From: Candidatus Nanopelagicales bacterium
GTDB taxonomy: Bacteria > Actinomycetota > Actinomycetes > S36-B12 > UBA5976
Reading direction: 5' to 3'
Assembly (NCBI GenBank): GCA_016463095.1
Contig: JAEMSA010000005.1
Span: 1 to 47,441, forward strand
DNA: 47,441 bases
Both the position numbers and the translations under genes were made by a program. The notes beneath the pieces were generated by a model. That model did not search any database. It was not told where the DNA came from and saw nothing but the letters and a program-made list of their open reading frames with translations. Positions 1 to 8,252 of the stretch are shown here, piece after piece. The first letter of the stretch is position 1. Every line of letters starts with the position of its first letter.

Positions 1-554
1 TGCGTTCAATTCCAGGATTTGCTGTTGTTAGACCATGTGATGCTAATGAAGTAGCAATATGTTGGCTAAAAATAATGGAAGATAGAAAGCCAGCTGGAAT
101 TATTCTCTCCAGGCAAAATATTCCAACTCTTGATCGAAAAATTAATGCTCCTGCCGAAAACGCTCGAAAAGGCGCTTACATTTTGCAAGATGCCCCGAAT
201 TCAAATCCTGAGGTAATTCTTATCGCCACTGGATCAGAAATTGAACTTGCTTTAAATGCACAAAAAGAATTGAATTCACAATCCATAAACACTCGAGTGG
301 TGTCAATGCCGTGTGTGGAATGGTTCCAAGAACAACCACCAAGTTATCAAGAAAGCGTTTTACCAAGAAATATTAAGGCCAAAATCGCTATTGAAGCAGG
401 ATCAACTTTTGGTTGGTATCAGTTTGTAGGACTTGAAGGTGGCGTTATTGGGCTTGATCATTACGGAGCAAGCGGTAAACCTGAACTGTTATATAAAGAA
501 TTTGGAATTACTGTTGAAAAGATTGTTGCCAAAGCCAAAGAATTAAAGAAATAA
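1..554 (+). CDS. tkt: Transketolase, C-terminal part (partial)
   Basis: Open at the window edge; the frame begins at base 3 and stays open upstream of the ATG at 75, reading RSIPGFAVVRPCDANE, so the ORF-track start is internal. The visible 183 residues cover the end of the pyrimidine-binding domain and the C-terminal domain, with the family strings LSRQNIP, IATGSEIELA, FGWYQFVG and LDHYGASGKPE. Transketolase moves two-carbon units between sugar phosphates in the non-oxidative pentose phosphate pathway, using thiamine diphosphate in the cytoplasm. It converges on rbpA with only 4 bp between stop codons, leaving no room for a separate terminator. In many actinobacteria tal, zwf, opcA and pgl follow tkt; none is here. 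Confidence 0.95.
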   Translation, partial: RSIPGFAVVRPCDANEVAICWLKIMEDRKPAGIILSRQNIPTLDRKINAPAENARKGAYILQDAPNSNPEVILIATGSEIELALNAQKELNSQSINTRVVSMPCVEWFQEQPPSYQESVLPRNIKAKIAIEAGSTFGWYQFVGLEGGVIGLDHYGASGKPELLYKEFGITVEKIVAKAKELKK

Positions 555-558
555 ATCT

Positions 559-894
559 TTAACGGTCTCCCCGTAATTTATCGATAGCTTCAGCTAAAAT
601 TGCATCGCCATCTTTATCATCACGACGTTCCTTGACATAAGCTAAATGAGTTTTGTAAGGAACATTTACCACTGGTTTCGGTGGATTATCTTGATCTTGA
701 CCTGCTGGCCAACCACAGCGGGGACAATCCCAAGTTTCAGGAATTGGTGCATCTACCGCAAAAGCTGGTCTGCTTTCATGACCGTGTGCGCAGTAAAAAG
801 ATAACCGAACTCGTGGTGCTGCATCTCCGCGCTCTGCTTCGCCCATTGGGCCTGCACCAACGCGACTTCCTCTGATTGCACTACCACCAGCCAT
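559..894 (-). CDS. rbpA: RNA polymerase-binding protein RbpA
   Basis: A 111-residue actinobacterial transcription factor that binds RNA polymerase and the principal sigma factor and helps open promoters. The N-terminal tail (AGGSAIRGSRVGAG) leads into a core with one Cys and two His in FYCAHGHE and a CPRCG pair, then a basic segment and the C-terminal sigma-interaction helix (PYKTHLAYVKERR, DAILAEAIDKLR). Length matches the family. The ATG is preceded by GGGAG with 8 nt spacing. It follows secG by 18 bp, so it is probably cotranscribed with it. Its Arg/Gly/Ala-rich composition looks more like a high-GC actinobacterium than its Lys-rich neighbours, probably because contact surfaces are conserved. 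Confidence 0.95.
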   Translation of the reverse strand: MAGGSAIRGSRVGAGPMGEAERGDAAPRVRLSFYCAHGHESRPAFAVDAPIPETWDCPRCGWPAGQDQDNPPKPVVNVPYKTHLAYVKERRDDKDGDAILAEAIDKLRGDR

Positions 895-912
895 TTATTT
901 CTCCCTTTTTTA

Positions 913-1152
913 TTAAGCGCTTAAAACTAAACCAAGGCCAATAACACTGGCAGCCCATATAAATCCGATAGCAATTGTAAAACGGTCCAAGTTTTTTTCT
1001 GCCAAAGATGATCCACCCAGTGAAGAACTAAAACCGCCACCGAACAAATCTGACAGACCACCACCGCGACCTCTGTGTAACAGAATTAAAAGTAAAAGTA
1101 AAAGATTAGAGATAACCAAAATGACACCTAAGGTCCAGGCAATAATCGTCAT
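913..1152 (-). CDS. secG: Preprotein translocase subunit SecG
   Basis: Small membrane subunit of the SecYEG channel. Two hydrophobic helices (IIAWTLGVILVISNLLLLLLILL and the segment after NLDRFTIAIGFIW) flank the typical actinobacterial loop HRGRGGGLSDLFGGG...SSLGGSS. The ORF track starts 8 codons earlier at a TTG; I prefer the ATG at 1152 because MTIIAWTLG aligns with the family N-terminus and the extra residues would put charges before helix 1. The SD is weak in either case. It lies 95 bp downstream of tpiA, behind a nested palindrome, and 18 bp ahead of rbpA. Linkage of secG to tpiA, pgk and gap is a conserved actinobacterial order. Confidence 0.93.
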   Translation of the reverse strand: MTIIAWTLGVILVISNLLLLLLILLHRGRGGGLSDLFGGGFSSSLGGSSLAEKNLDRFTIAIGFIWAASVIGLGLVLSA

Positions 1153-1205
1153 TATGTTTCTGACTAACCTTTCCAAAAATCGTCTAGTTAAAGGATACGA
1201 CTCAG

Positions 1206-1244
1206 GTGTGACAAAATAAGGTCCCGGGACCTAGTGAGTCACAC
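1206..1244 (-). terminator. Nested inverted repeat between tpiA and secG, possible terminator or operator
   Basis: An outer pair GTGTGAC/GTCACAC (7 bp) encloses the perfect 14-bp palindrome AGGTCCCGGGACCT. Read on the minus strand it starts 3 nt after the tpiA stop, and the inner palindrome is followed by TATTTT. It can fold as a hairpin with a 5-bp stem and CCGG loop, so a weak intrinsic terminator for gap-pgk-tpiA is possible. Alternatively the DNA palindrome is a protein site next to the secG promoter. The structure is seen; its role is inferred. Confidence 0.45.
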
Positions 1245-1247
1245 AAA

Positions 1248-2033
1248 TCATGGTTGATCTGGCCATCTAATGATGCGCAAGAATTCTTCTGGATCAAGTG
1301 CTGCTCCACCAATAAGTGCGCCATCTACATCTGGTTGTTCCATGATGGATTTCACGTTTCCAGCTTTCACTGAACCACCATAAAGAATACGAACTTTTTC
1401 AGCCACATCTTGAGAATAAAGTTTGGCAACTTTTTGTCTAATCGCTATAGACATGTCTTGTGCGTCTTGTGGTGTAGCAACTTCTCCGGTACCAATTGCC
1501 CACACAGGTTCATAAGCGATAACTAATTCTCCAACATAATTTGAGCGCACATCTTTTAACGCTGCTTGTACTTGAGACAATGTGTGCTCCACCGCATTAC
1601 CCGCTTGTTTGATATCAAGAGTCTCACCCACGGCAATCATTGGCACTAAGTCATTTTTGATGGCTGCTTTAACTTTGGCATTCACACTTTCATCTGTTTC
1701 ATGATGATATGCACGTCGTTCGCTGTGACCGATGAGCGCATATTTTACTCGCAATTTCTTCAACATTGATCCACTTATTTCACCGGTGTAAGCACCTGAA
1801 TCATGAGCACTTATATCTTGAGCTCCATAAACAATACTTAAATGATCTGCGTCGATAACTGTTTGTACTGAGCGAATATCAGTAAAAGGTGGAAAAATTG
1901 CAACTTCAGTGCGCGCATAGTCTGCATCAATAAGTGAGAAAGCCATTTTGTTCAAATATCCAATGGCCTCTAAATGATTCATGTTCATTTTCCAATTACC
2001 AGCCATCACCGGCTGACGTTTTTCGTTTGTCAT
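1248..2033 (-). CDS. tpiA: Triosephosphate isomerase
   Basis: Interconverts dihydroxyacetone phosphate and glyceraldehyde 3-phosphate in glycolysis and gluconeogenesis. The 261-residue protein has the whole catalytic set: Lys15 in AGNWKMN, His103 in IGHSERR, and Glu175 in AYEPVWAIGTG, plus the phosphate-binding C-terminal strings LYGGSV and LIGGAALD. Length is normal for a TIM barrel. The ATG directly abuts the pgk stop codon (TAAATG), so it is probably translationally coupled to pgk in a gap-pgk-tpiA operon. The product is cytoplasmic and works in series with the two upstream enzymes. Confidence 0.98.
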   Translation of the reverse strand: MTNEKRQPVMAGNWKMNMNHLEAIGYLNKMAFSLIDADYARTEVAIFPPFTDIRSVQTVIDADHLSIVYGAQDISAHDSGAYTGEISGSMLKKLRVKYALIGHSERRAYHHETDESVNAKVKAAIKNDLVPMIAVGETLDIKQAGNAVEHTLSQVQAALKDVRSNYVGELVIAYEPVWAIGTGEVATPQDAQDMSIAIRQKVAKLYSQDVAEKVRILYGGSVKAGNVKSIMEQPDVDGALIGGAALDPEEFLRIIRWPDQP

Positions 2034-3239
2034 TTATTCCTCTTCCAATACGGCTAAACCGGGCAAAACTTTTCCTTCTAGCAGTTCAAGTGAAGCTCCA
2101 CCACCTGTGCTGATGTGATCAAACCTTGATTCATCTAACCCCAGCAATCTAATTGCAGCAGCAGAATCTCCCCCACCCACAACGCTATAGGCATTTGAGT
2201 TAGCAAGTGCCTGTGCAACAGTTTTTGTGCCCGCAGCAAATGCGTTTACTTCGAAAACTCCCATGGGTCCATTCCACACAACAGTTTTTGCTTCATTTAT
2301 TTTACTTGCAAATATTTCACCGGTTTTCGGACCAATATCTAAGCCCTTTTGACCTACCGGAATTTGTTGTGCATCAACAACTGATACCGGCGCGGAGCCA
2401 TCTAGTTGTGCAGAGATAACCACATCTACCGGCAAAACTATCTCAACATTTTTTTCTTTAGCTGTGATCATCAATTGTTTTACTTCGTCTATGCGATCAA
2501 TTTCGAGAAGTGAATCTCCGACTTCGAAACCTTGAGCTTTAAGGAAAGTAAATGCCATTCCCCCACCAATTAGTAACTTGTCAACTTTATTGATCAGATT
2601 ATTAATAACACCTAATTTGTCACTAACTTTTGACCCTCCCAGCACAACCACATAAGGACGTTCAGGGTTATTTAATACTTTTGCAAAAGCTTTTTGTTCT
2701 GCTTGCACTAAACGCCCAGCTGCTTTAGGTAAAAGTCGTGCAATATCAGTTACTGAAGCTTGTTCCCTGTGTACTACCCCGAATCCATCAATCACAAAAA
2801 CATCAGCCAATGAGGCAAGACTTTGAGCTAATCTAATTCTTTCGGAAGTGTTTTTACTGGTCTCATCTTTTTCAAATCTTATGTTCTCAACCATAGCAAC
2901 TTCGCCAGGCTGTAAGGCGTTAACAACGTTTAAAGTCTTGGCATCGTTTAAATTTTCAATAAATTGAATGGGAGTATTTAGTAGCTCACTAAGTCTTTTG
3001 GCTATTGGTTTTAGCGACAATTCAGGTTTTCTTTCACCTTTGGGACGTCCTAGGTGTGCCAAAATAATAATTTTTGCTTTCTTATTTCTTAAATCGTTAA
3101 TTGTGGTAACACTGGCTTTTAGGCGACCATCATCAGTGATTTGCATGGCACCCGAAGCATCTTGCTTCATAGGGGCATTTAAATCAGCGCGTATTAATAC
3201 GCGCTGATTTGTTACCTCAATATCATCGATTGTTTTCAT
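2034..3239 (-). CDS. pgk: Phosphoglycerate kinase
   Basis: Transfers phosphate from 1,3-bisphosphoglycerate to ADP. The N-terminal domain carries RADLNAPMK, HLGRPKG and the substrate-binding VFVIDGFGVVHREQAS; the C-terminal nucleotide domain has VVLGGSKVSDK, LLIGGGMAFTFLKAQG, VWNGPMGVFE and VVGGGDSAAA. The hinge is in between, and the 401-residue length is typical. The track ORF starts at 3266, which would overlap the end of gap; the ATG at 3239 (MKTIDDIEV) avoids this and fits the family N-terminus. It lies 7 bp after gap and abuts tpiA. Confidence 0.97.
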   Translation of the reverse strand: MKTIDDIEVTNQRVLIRADLNAPMKQDASGAMQITDDGRLKASVTTINDLRNKKAKIIILAHLGRPKGERKPELSLKPIAKRLSELLNTPIQFIENLNDAKTLNVVNALQPGEVAMVENIRFEKDETSKNTSERIRLAQSLASLADVFVIDGFGVVHREQASVTDIARLLPKAAGRLVQAEQKAFAKVLNNPERPYVVVLGGSKVSDKLGVINNLINKVDKLLIGGGMAFTFLKAQGFEVGDSLLEIDRIDEVKQLMITAKEKNVEIVLPVDVVISAQLDGSAPVSVVDAQQIPVGQKGLDIGPKTGEIFASKINEAKTVVWNGPMGVFEVNAFAAGTKTVAQALANSNAYSVVGGGDSAAAIRLLGLDESRFDHISTGGGASLELLEGKVLPGLAVLEEE

Positions 3240-3246
3240 TAAAGAA

Positions 3247-4296
<1,050 letters not shown>

Positions 4297-4371
4297 TTAT
4301 CAATCAACTCCAGAAAATAGTCACGGGGACGAAATTTTTATTACCATTGAGGCGACCTTGCCTACCTAATT

Positions 4372-5352
4372 CTATCCTTCTAACATTTCCGGAGTCAGTG
4401 AGGCTTCAGTTGGCGGAATTCCCAGTTCAGATGCTCGTTTATCTGCCATTGCTAAGAGTCTTCTAATGCGACCTGCAATTGCATCTTTAGTTAAAGGCGG
4501 ATCACTTAATGCACCTAATTCTTCTAAACTTGCTTGCTTATGGGTGATTCTTAAATCACCTGCCGCTTTCAAATGATCTGGTATTTCGTTTCCTAAAATT
4601 TCCATGGCCCGTGCAACTCTTGCTCCAGCGGCAACGGCTGCTTGAGCACTGCGACGAAGATTGGCGTCATCAAAGTTTGCTAAACGATTTGCAGTAGCAC
4701 GAACTTCTCTGCGCATCCGTCGTTCTTCCCACGCCATCACGGCAGTGTGCGCGCCGAGTCTGGTCAACAGTGCACCGATGGCATCACCATCTCTAATCAC
4801 AACTCGATCAACACCGCGAACTTCTCTTGCTTTTGCCACCACATCAAGTCTTCGCGCAGCACCCACTAATGCCAACGCAGCTTCTGGTCCTGGTGCTGTT
4901 ATTTCTAAAGCACTTGATCTTCCTGGTTCAGTTAAAGAACCATGAGCAAGAAAGGCTCCCCGCCAAGCTGCTTCAGCGTCACAAATTCCACCACCGACTA
5001 CTGATGGTGGTAAACCTCTAATTGGTCTGCCCGCAGCATCAACTAAACCAGTTTGTTTGGCAAGCACATCTCCGCCTTGCACAACTCGCACCACGTAACG
5101 TGCACCACGTCTTATTCCTGATCCTTGCAACACAGATAACTCTGCGTCGTGACCATAAAGTTCTACAATGTCTTTTCTTAATCTGCGCGCTATTTGCCCG
5201 GCGTCTAGTTCAGCTTCCACCACAATTTGTCCTGCTACAAGATGTAAACCGCCAGCAAAGCGCAACAATGCTGAAACTTCAGCTTTCCTACAACAAGTTT
5301 TATTTAGTTCAACTCGCGCTAATTCGTCTTTCACTGCAGATGTCATGGCCAT
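4372..5352 (-). CDS. whiA: Sporulation/cell-division regulator WhiA
   Basis: WhiA has an N-terminal LAGLIDADG homing-endonuclease-like fold lacking nuclease function and a C-terminal helix-turn-helix. The start [15 protein letters not shown], the [18 protein letters not shown] segment, and the C-terminal HTH ([25 protein letters not shown]) are diagnostic. The 326-residue length is normal. In Streptomyces it activates division genes by binding GACAC; in non-sporulating actinobacteria it is retained for division or other roles. An ATG at 5346 is an alternative start with better SD spacing. It has its own promoter at 5370-5398, overlapped by GACAC inverted half-sites. The usual yvcK-family neighbour is absent. 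The protein is Ala/Arg-rich and Lys-poor compared with its neighbours. Confidence 0.96.
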   Translation of the reverse strand: MAMTSAVKDELARVELNKTCCRKAEVSALLRFAGGLHLVAGQIVVEAELDAGQIARRLRKDIVELYGHDAELSVLQGSGIRRGARYVVRVVQGGDVLAKQTGLVDAAGRPIRGLPPSVVGGGICDAEAAWRGAFLAHGSLTEPGRSSALEITAPGPEAALALVGAARRLDVVAKAREVRGVDRVVIRDGDAIGALLTRLGAHTAVMAWEERRMRREVRATANRLANFDDANLRRSAQAAVAAGARVARAMEILGNEIPDHLKAAGDLRITHKQASLEELGALSDPPLTKDAIAGRIRRLLAMADKRASELGIPPTEASLTPEMLEG

Positions 5353-5363
5353 ATCTTCTATTT

Positions 5364-5387
5364 TGACACATTAAACTCGGCGTGTCA
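5364..5387. promoter_or_regulatory. Candidate WhiA operator (GACAC inverted half-sites)
   Basis: TGACAC and GTGTCA, 12 bp apart, form a perfect 6-bp inverted repeat that covers the -10 element and predicted start site of the whiA promoter. GACAC is the reported core recognition sequence of Streptomyces WhiA, and whiA there is autoregulated. The position over the -10 suggests repression by WhiA; this is inference. Confidence 0.5.
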
Positions 5388-5398
5388 GATTGTTTCAA
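5370..5398 (-). promoter_or_regulatory. Predicted sigma-A-type promoter of whiA
   Basis: On the minus strand TTGAAA, a 17-bp spacer and TTTAAT form a good housekeeping promoter. The predicted start of transcription is an A about 12 nt before the whiA ATG, giving a very short leader. It lies in the 113-bp spacer after rapZ, so whiA need not depend on read-through from the uvr-rapZ genes. Inferred from sequence only. Confidence 0.6.
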
Positions 5399-5465
5399 AT
5401 TTTTCTTTTTAAACATCAAATTTATAGTCACATTAGTAACATTGGTTACAAAATCAACTTATTTC

Positions 5466-6323
5466 TTATTCTTTCCCTAAATCTCTATGTACAACTCTTA
5501 CTTTTGCGCCACTATTTAATAATCCTTGAGCCACCTTTTCAGCAATTGTCACACTGCGATGTTTACCCCCAGTACAGCCAATTGCCACGGTGACATATTT
5601 TTTACCTTCACGAACATAGCCAGGTGTGGTGGTATTGATCAAATCATTTATGGTCTTAGAAAAATTCTCAGCACCGTCTTGTTTCAAAACAAAATCTTGC
5701 ACCTTTTTATCTAGTCCTGTGAGATTTTTCAAATCCTCTTCCCAGAAAGGATTTGCCAAAAATCTCACGTCAAAAACAAAATCGGCATCAACAGGAATAC
5801 CGTATTTGAACCCAAAAGATAAAATTGTTGCCTGAAAAGTTGCCACATCACTTTCAAAAGTTTTTTCAATAACACTTCTTAGCCCCGGTGATGACATATC
5901 TGATGTGTCAATCACTACATCAGCATTTGCTCTCAAGTCACCCAATAATTCTCTTTCATTTTGTAAACCATCTAAAACTCTGCCATCACCTTGCAGCGGA
6001 TGAGGTCTTCTACTGCCTTCAAATCGGCGCACCAAAGAAACATCAGATGCCTCAAGATAAAGCACTCTTACTTGCCATTTATCTTGTTTAACCTCAGCTA
6101 AAGCTTTGTCAAGATTGGCAAAAAGTTTTCCACCACGCACATCGACTACTACCGCAATATGACTTGCTACCCCTTGCAACTTCACATCATTTAACGCCGA
6201 TTTCAAAACTGAAGGCGGCAAATTATCAATAACAAACCAACCTAAATCTTCTAAGGCACGTGCAGCAGTTGATCTACCTGCACCAGACATTCCAGTGACT
6301 ATGAGTACTTCTGGACTATTCAT
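5466..6323 (-). CDS. rapZ: RapZ/YvcJ family RNase adapter, nucleotide-binding protein
   Basis: A P-loop protein that in E. coli binds small RNAs and glucosamine-6-phosphate and steers RNase E; the actinobacterial role is less clear. The Walker A is VTGMSGAGRSTAA, followed by the signature DLGWFVIDNLPP; the C-terminal half has SFGFKYGIP, DFVFDVRFLANPFW and the conserved IGCTGGKHRSVTIAE, which matches the metabolite-binding end of RapZ. I take the ATG at 6323 (285 residues), which puts the P-loop near the N-terminus; a GTG at 6344 adds seven residues and nearly touches uvrC. It is probably cotranscribed with uvrC. The typical rapZ-yvcK-whiA order lacks yvcK here. Confidence 0.92.
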   Translation of the reverse strand: MNSPEVLIVTGMSGAGRSTAARALEDLGWFVIDNLPPSVLKSALNDVKLQGVASHIAVVVDVRGGKLFANLDKALAEVKQDKWQVRVLYLEASDVSLVRRFEGSRRPHPLQGDGRVLDGLQNERELLGDLRANADVVIDTSDMSSPGLRSVIEKTFESDVATFQATILSFGFKYGIPVDADFVFDVRFLANPFWEEDLKNLTGLDKKVQDFVLKQDGAENFSKTINDLINTTTPGYVREGKKYVTVAIGCTGGKHRSVTIAEKVAQGLLNSGAKVRVVHRDLGKE

Positions 6324-6345
6324 GTTTACAGTCTGCCCTATCACT

Positions 6346-8250
6346 CTAGTTTTCGATGATTTCCCCGGTTAAAGGATCAAACTTAGTGGGAACATTTCTT
6401 AAAGCCTGCTCAATATTTTTTGCGATCGCCTCATTTATTCCAACCACTTCGACAAGTTGGGCAACACTTTGTTCCCGAATATTATTTACCGAACCAAAGG
6501 TATCTAACAGAGCTTTGATTTTTTTCTCCCCTAATCCTTTTATTCCATCTAATTCACTTGCCAAAGAAGCTTTGCTGTGACGCATTCTGGTCTTAGTGAT
6601 GGCAAATCTATGAGCTTCATCCCTGATTCTTTGGACTAGAAACAAAGCTTCACTGTTTCTAGGTAAAAGAATTGGATCTTTTACTCCCGGTTTCCATAAT
6701 TCTTCTAACCTTTTTGCGATACCAATGGTTTCGATATCTGAAAGACCTAATTCGTCTAACGCATGGCGTGCAGCATTTACTTGCAACGAACCACCATCAA
6801 CTAGCAGCAAACTGGGGCGATAAGCAAAACTTTTCTTATCCGTAGGATTTTCTTGGTCTTGCCCATCAACCAAATATCGGTATCGCCTAGTTACCGTTTC
6901 ATGTATTGCTCTGGGATCATCTTGTCCGGTGAAGGATTTGATATTAAAAGTTCGGTAATGCTTTTTCTGTGCCACCCCATCTTCAAAAACAACCAAAGAT
7001 GCAGTGGTGCTGGTTCCAGAAATATTGGAAACATCAATACATTCAATTCTTAACGGAGGCTGATCTAGTTCAAGTGCTCGTGCTAACTCTTCCAAGGCTT
7101 TAGTTCTACTCAATAAATCAGCAGAACGTTTCAACTTATGCATTGTTAAATTCTGTTCAGAATTTTTTTCACTGGTTTCCATTAGTTTTCGTTTATCGCC
7201 TCGTTGTGGTCTTCTGATCTCCACACTTTTTTGGGCATTTTCAGAGATCCATTTTGTGATAGCAACAATTTCACTTAAATCTTGATTGATAAGAATTTCT
7301 TTAGGAATCCCGTCCCCTGTTAATTCACCATAAATTTGAACTAATAAATCTTCAAAATGTTCGGGCATTGTTTTGTGATCTATTCGATCTGAAACAAAGG
7401 ATCTCTCACCCTTAATTTGACCTTGTCTGACATGAAAAATCTGGGTAGATAGATGTAAATCATCTGAAGTTAACGCAATTAAATCCGCATCAGTTTCATC
7501 ATCAAAAACGATTGCGTTTAGTTCCACTACCTTTGTAAGAGCACCTAATCGGTCTCTCAATCTGCCAGCTTTTTCATATTCTTCATTGGCACTGGCCGTT
7601 TTCATTTCTAATTCTAAATCTTTGAAAATTGTTTTAGTGTTACCATTCAAAAAATTCACAACATTATTCACAATCGACGCGTATTGGTCTTTATCAACTC
7701 TTGCCACACATGGGGCAGCACATCTTTCAATGTCACCTAAAAGACAAGGTCTTTTCATTAATTGGTGGCGCCGATAAACAGTGTCCTTGCAGGAGCGAAT
7801 CGGGAAAACTCGAATTATTTGCTCCATGGTTTGTCTAATCGCCCACACATGGGTAAAGGGTCCGTAATATTTATTTCCTTTTCTCTTAGCACCCCTGGTT
7901 ACTGCTATTTGAGGAAAATCATCTTTCAAAGTCAAAGTTAAATAAGGATAGGTTTTGTTATCTCTAAAGCGAACATTAAATCTTGGGTTGAAAGCTTTTA
8001 TCCAAGTAAATTCGAGTTGCAATGCTTCAACTTCGTTATGAACCGTAACCCAATCAACCATGGCTGCAGTTTTAACCATCATTGCTGTTCTAGGATGCAA
8101 GTTAGTAATATCTGTGAAATAACTATTTAACCTGTTTTTTAGATTTTTTGCTTTACCTACATAAATAACTTTTTCATCTTCTGTTTTAAATCGATATACA
8201 CCTGGAAGTTCCGGAATATTAGTTGGCCGATATTGAGAAGGATCTGCCAT
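6346..8250 (-). CDS. uvrC: Excinuclease ABC subunit C
   Basis: Makes both incisions in nucleotide excision repair after UvrB marks the lesion. Domains in order: an N-terminal GIY-YIG nuclease (PGVYRF, VIYVGKAKNLKNRLNSYF, residues about 14-95), a Cys-containing stretch (CLLGDIERCAAPC), the UVR motif that binds UvrB (EEYEKAGRLRDRLGAL, about 215-235), the RNase H-like C-terminal nuclease (IECIDVSNISG, LLLVDGGSLQVN) and a helix-hairpin-helix tail (LDGIKGLGEKKIKALLDTFG). The 634-residue length is normal. It is separated by 2 bp from uvrA and by about 22 bp from the chosen rapZ start, so this is a tight operon. Confidence 0.98.
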   Translation of the reverse strand: MADPSQYRPTNIPELPGVYRFKTEDEKVIYVGKAKNLKNRLNSYFTDITNLHPRTAMMVKTAAMVDWVTVHNEVEALQLEFTWIKAFNPRFNVRFRDNKTYPYLTLTLKDDFPQIAVTRGAKRKGNKYYGPFTHVWAIRQTMEQIIRVFPIRSCKDTVYRRHQLMKRPCLLGDIERCAAPCVARVDKDQYASIVNNVVNFLNGNTKTIFKDLELEMKTASANEEYEKAGRLRDRLGALTKVVELNAIVFDDETDADLIALTSDDLHLSTQIFHVRQGQIKGERSFVSDRIDHKTMPEHFEDLLVQIYGELTGDGIPKEILINQDLSEIVAITKWISENAQKSVEIRRPQRGDKRKLMETSEKNSEQNLTMHKLKRSADLLSRTKALEELARALELDQPPLRIECIDVSNISGTSTTASLVVFEDGVAQKKHYRTFNIKSFTGQDDPRAIHETVTRRYRYLVDGQDQENPTDKKSFAYRPSLLLVDGGSLQVNAARHALDELGLSDIETIGIAKRLEELWKPGVKDPILLPRNSEALFLVQRIRDEAHRFAITKTRMRHSKASLASELDGIKGLGEKKIKALLDTFGSVNNIREQSVAQLVEVVGINEAIAKNIEQALRNVPTKFDPLTGEIIEN

Positions 8251-8252
8251 TT

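Noticed and set aside
4661-5021. Overlapping plus-strand ORFs opposite whiA
   Set aside because: Several frames are open only because whiA is Ala/Arg-rich; no start context and no family match.
5415-5460. Small inverted repeat GTAAC-CAAT-GTTAC after rapZ as a terminator
   Set aside because: Only 5 bp, AT-rich, and not followed by a T-run; expected by chance in AT-rich spacer DNA.
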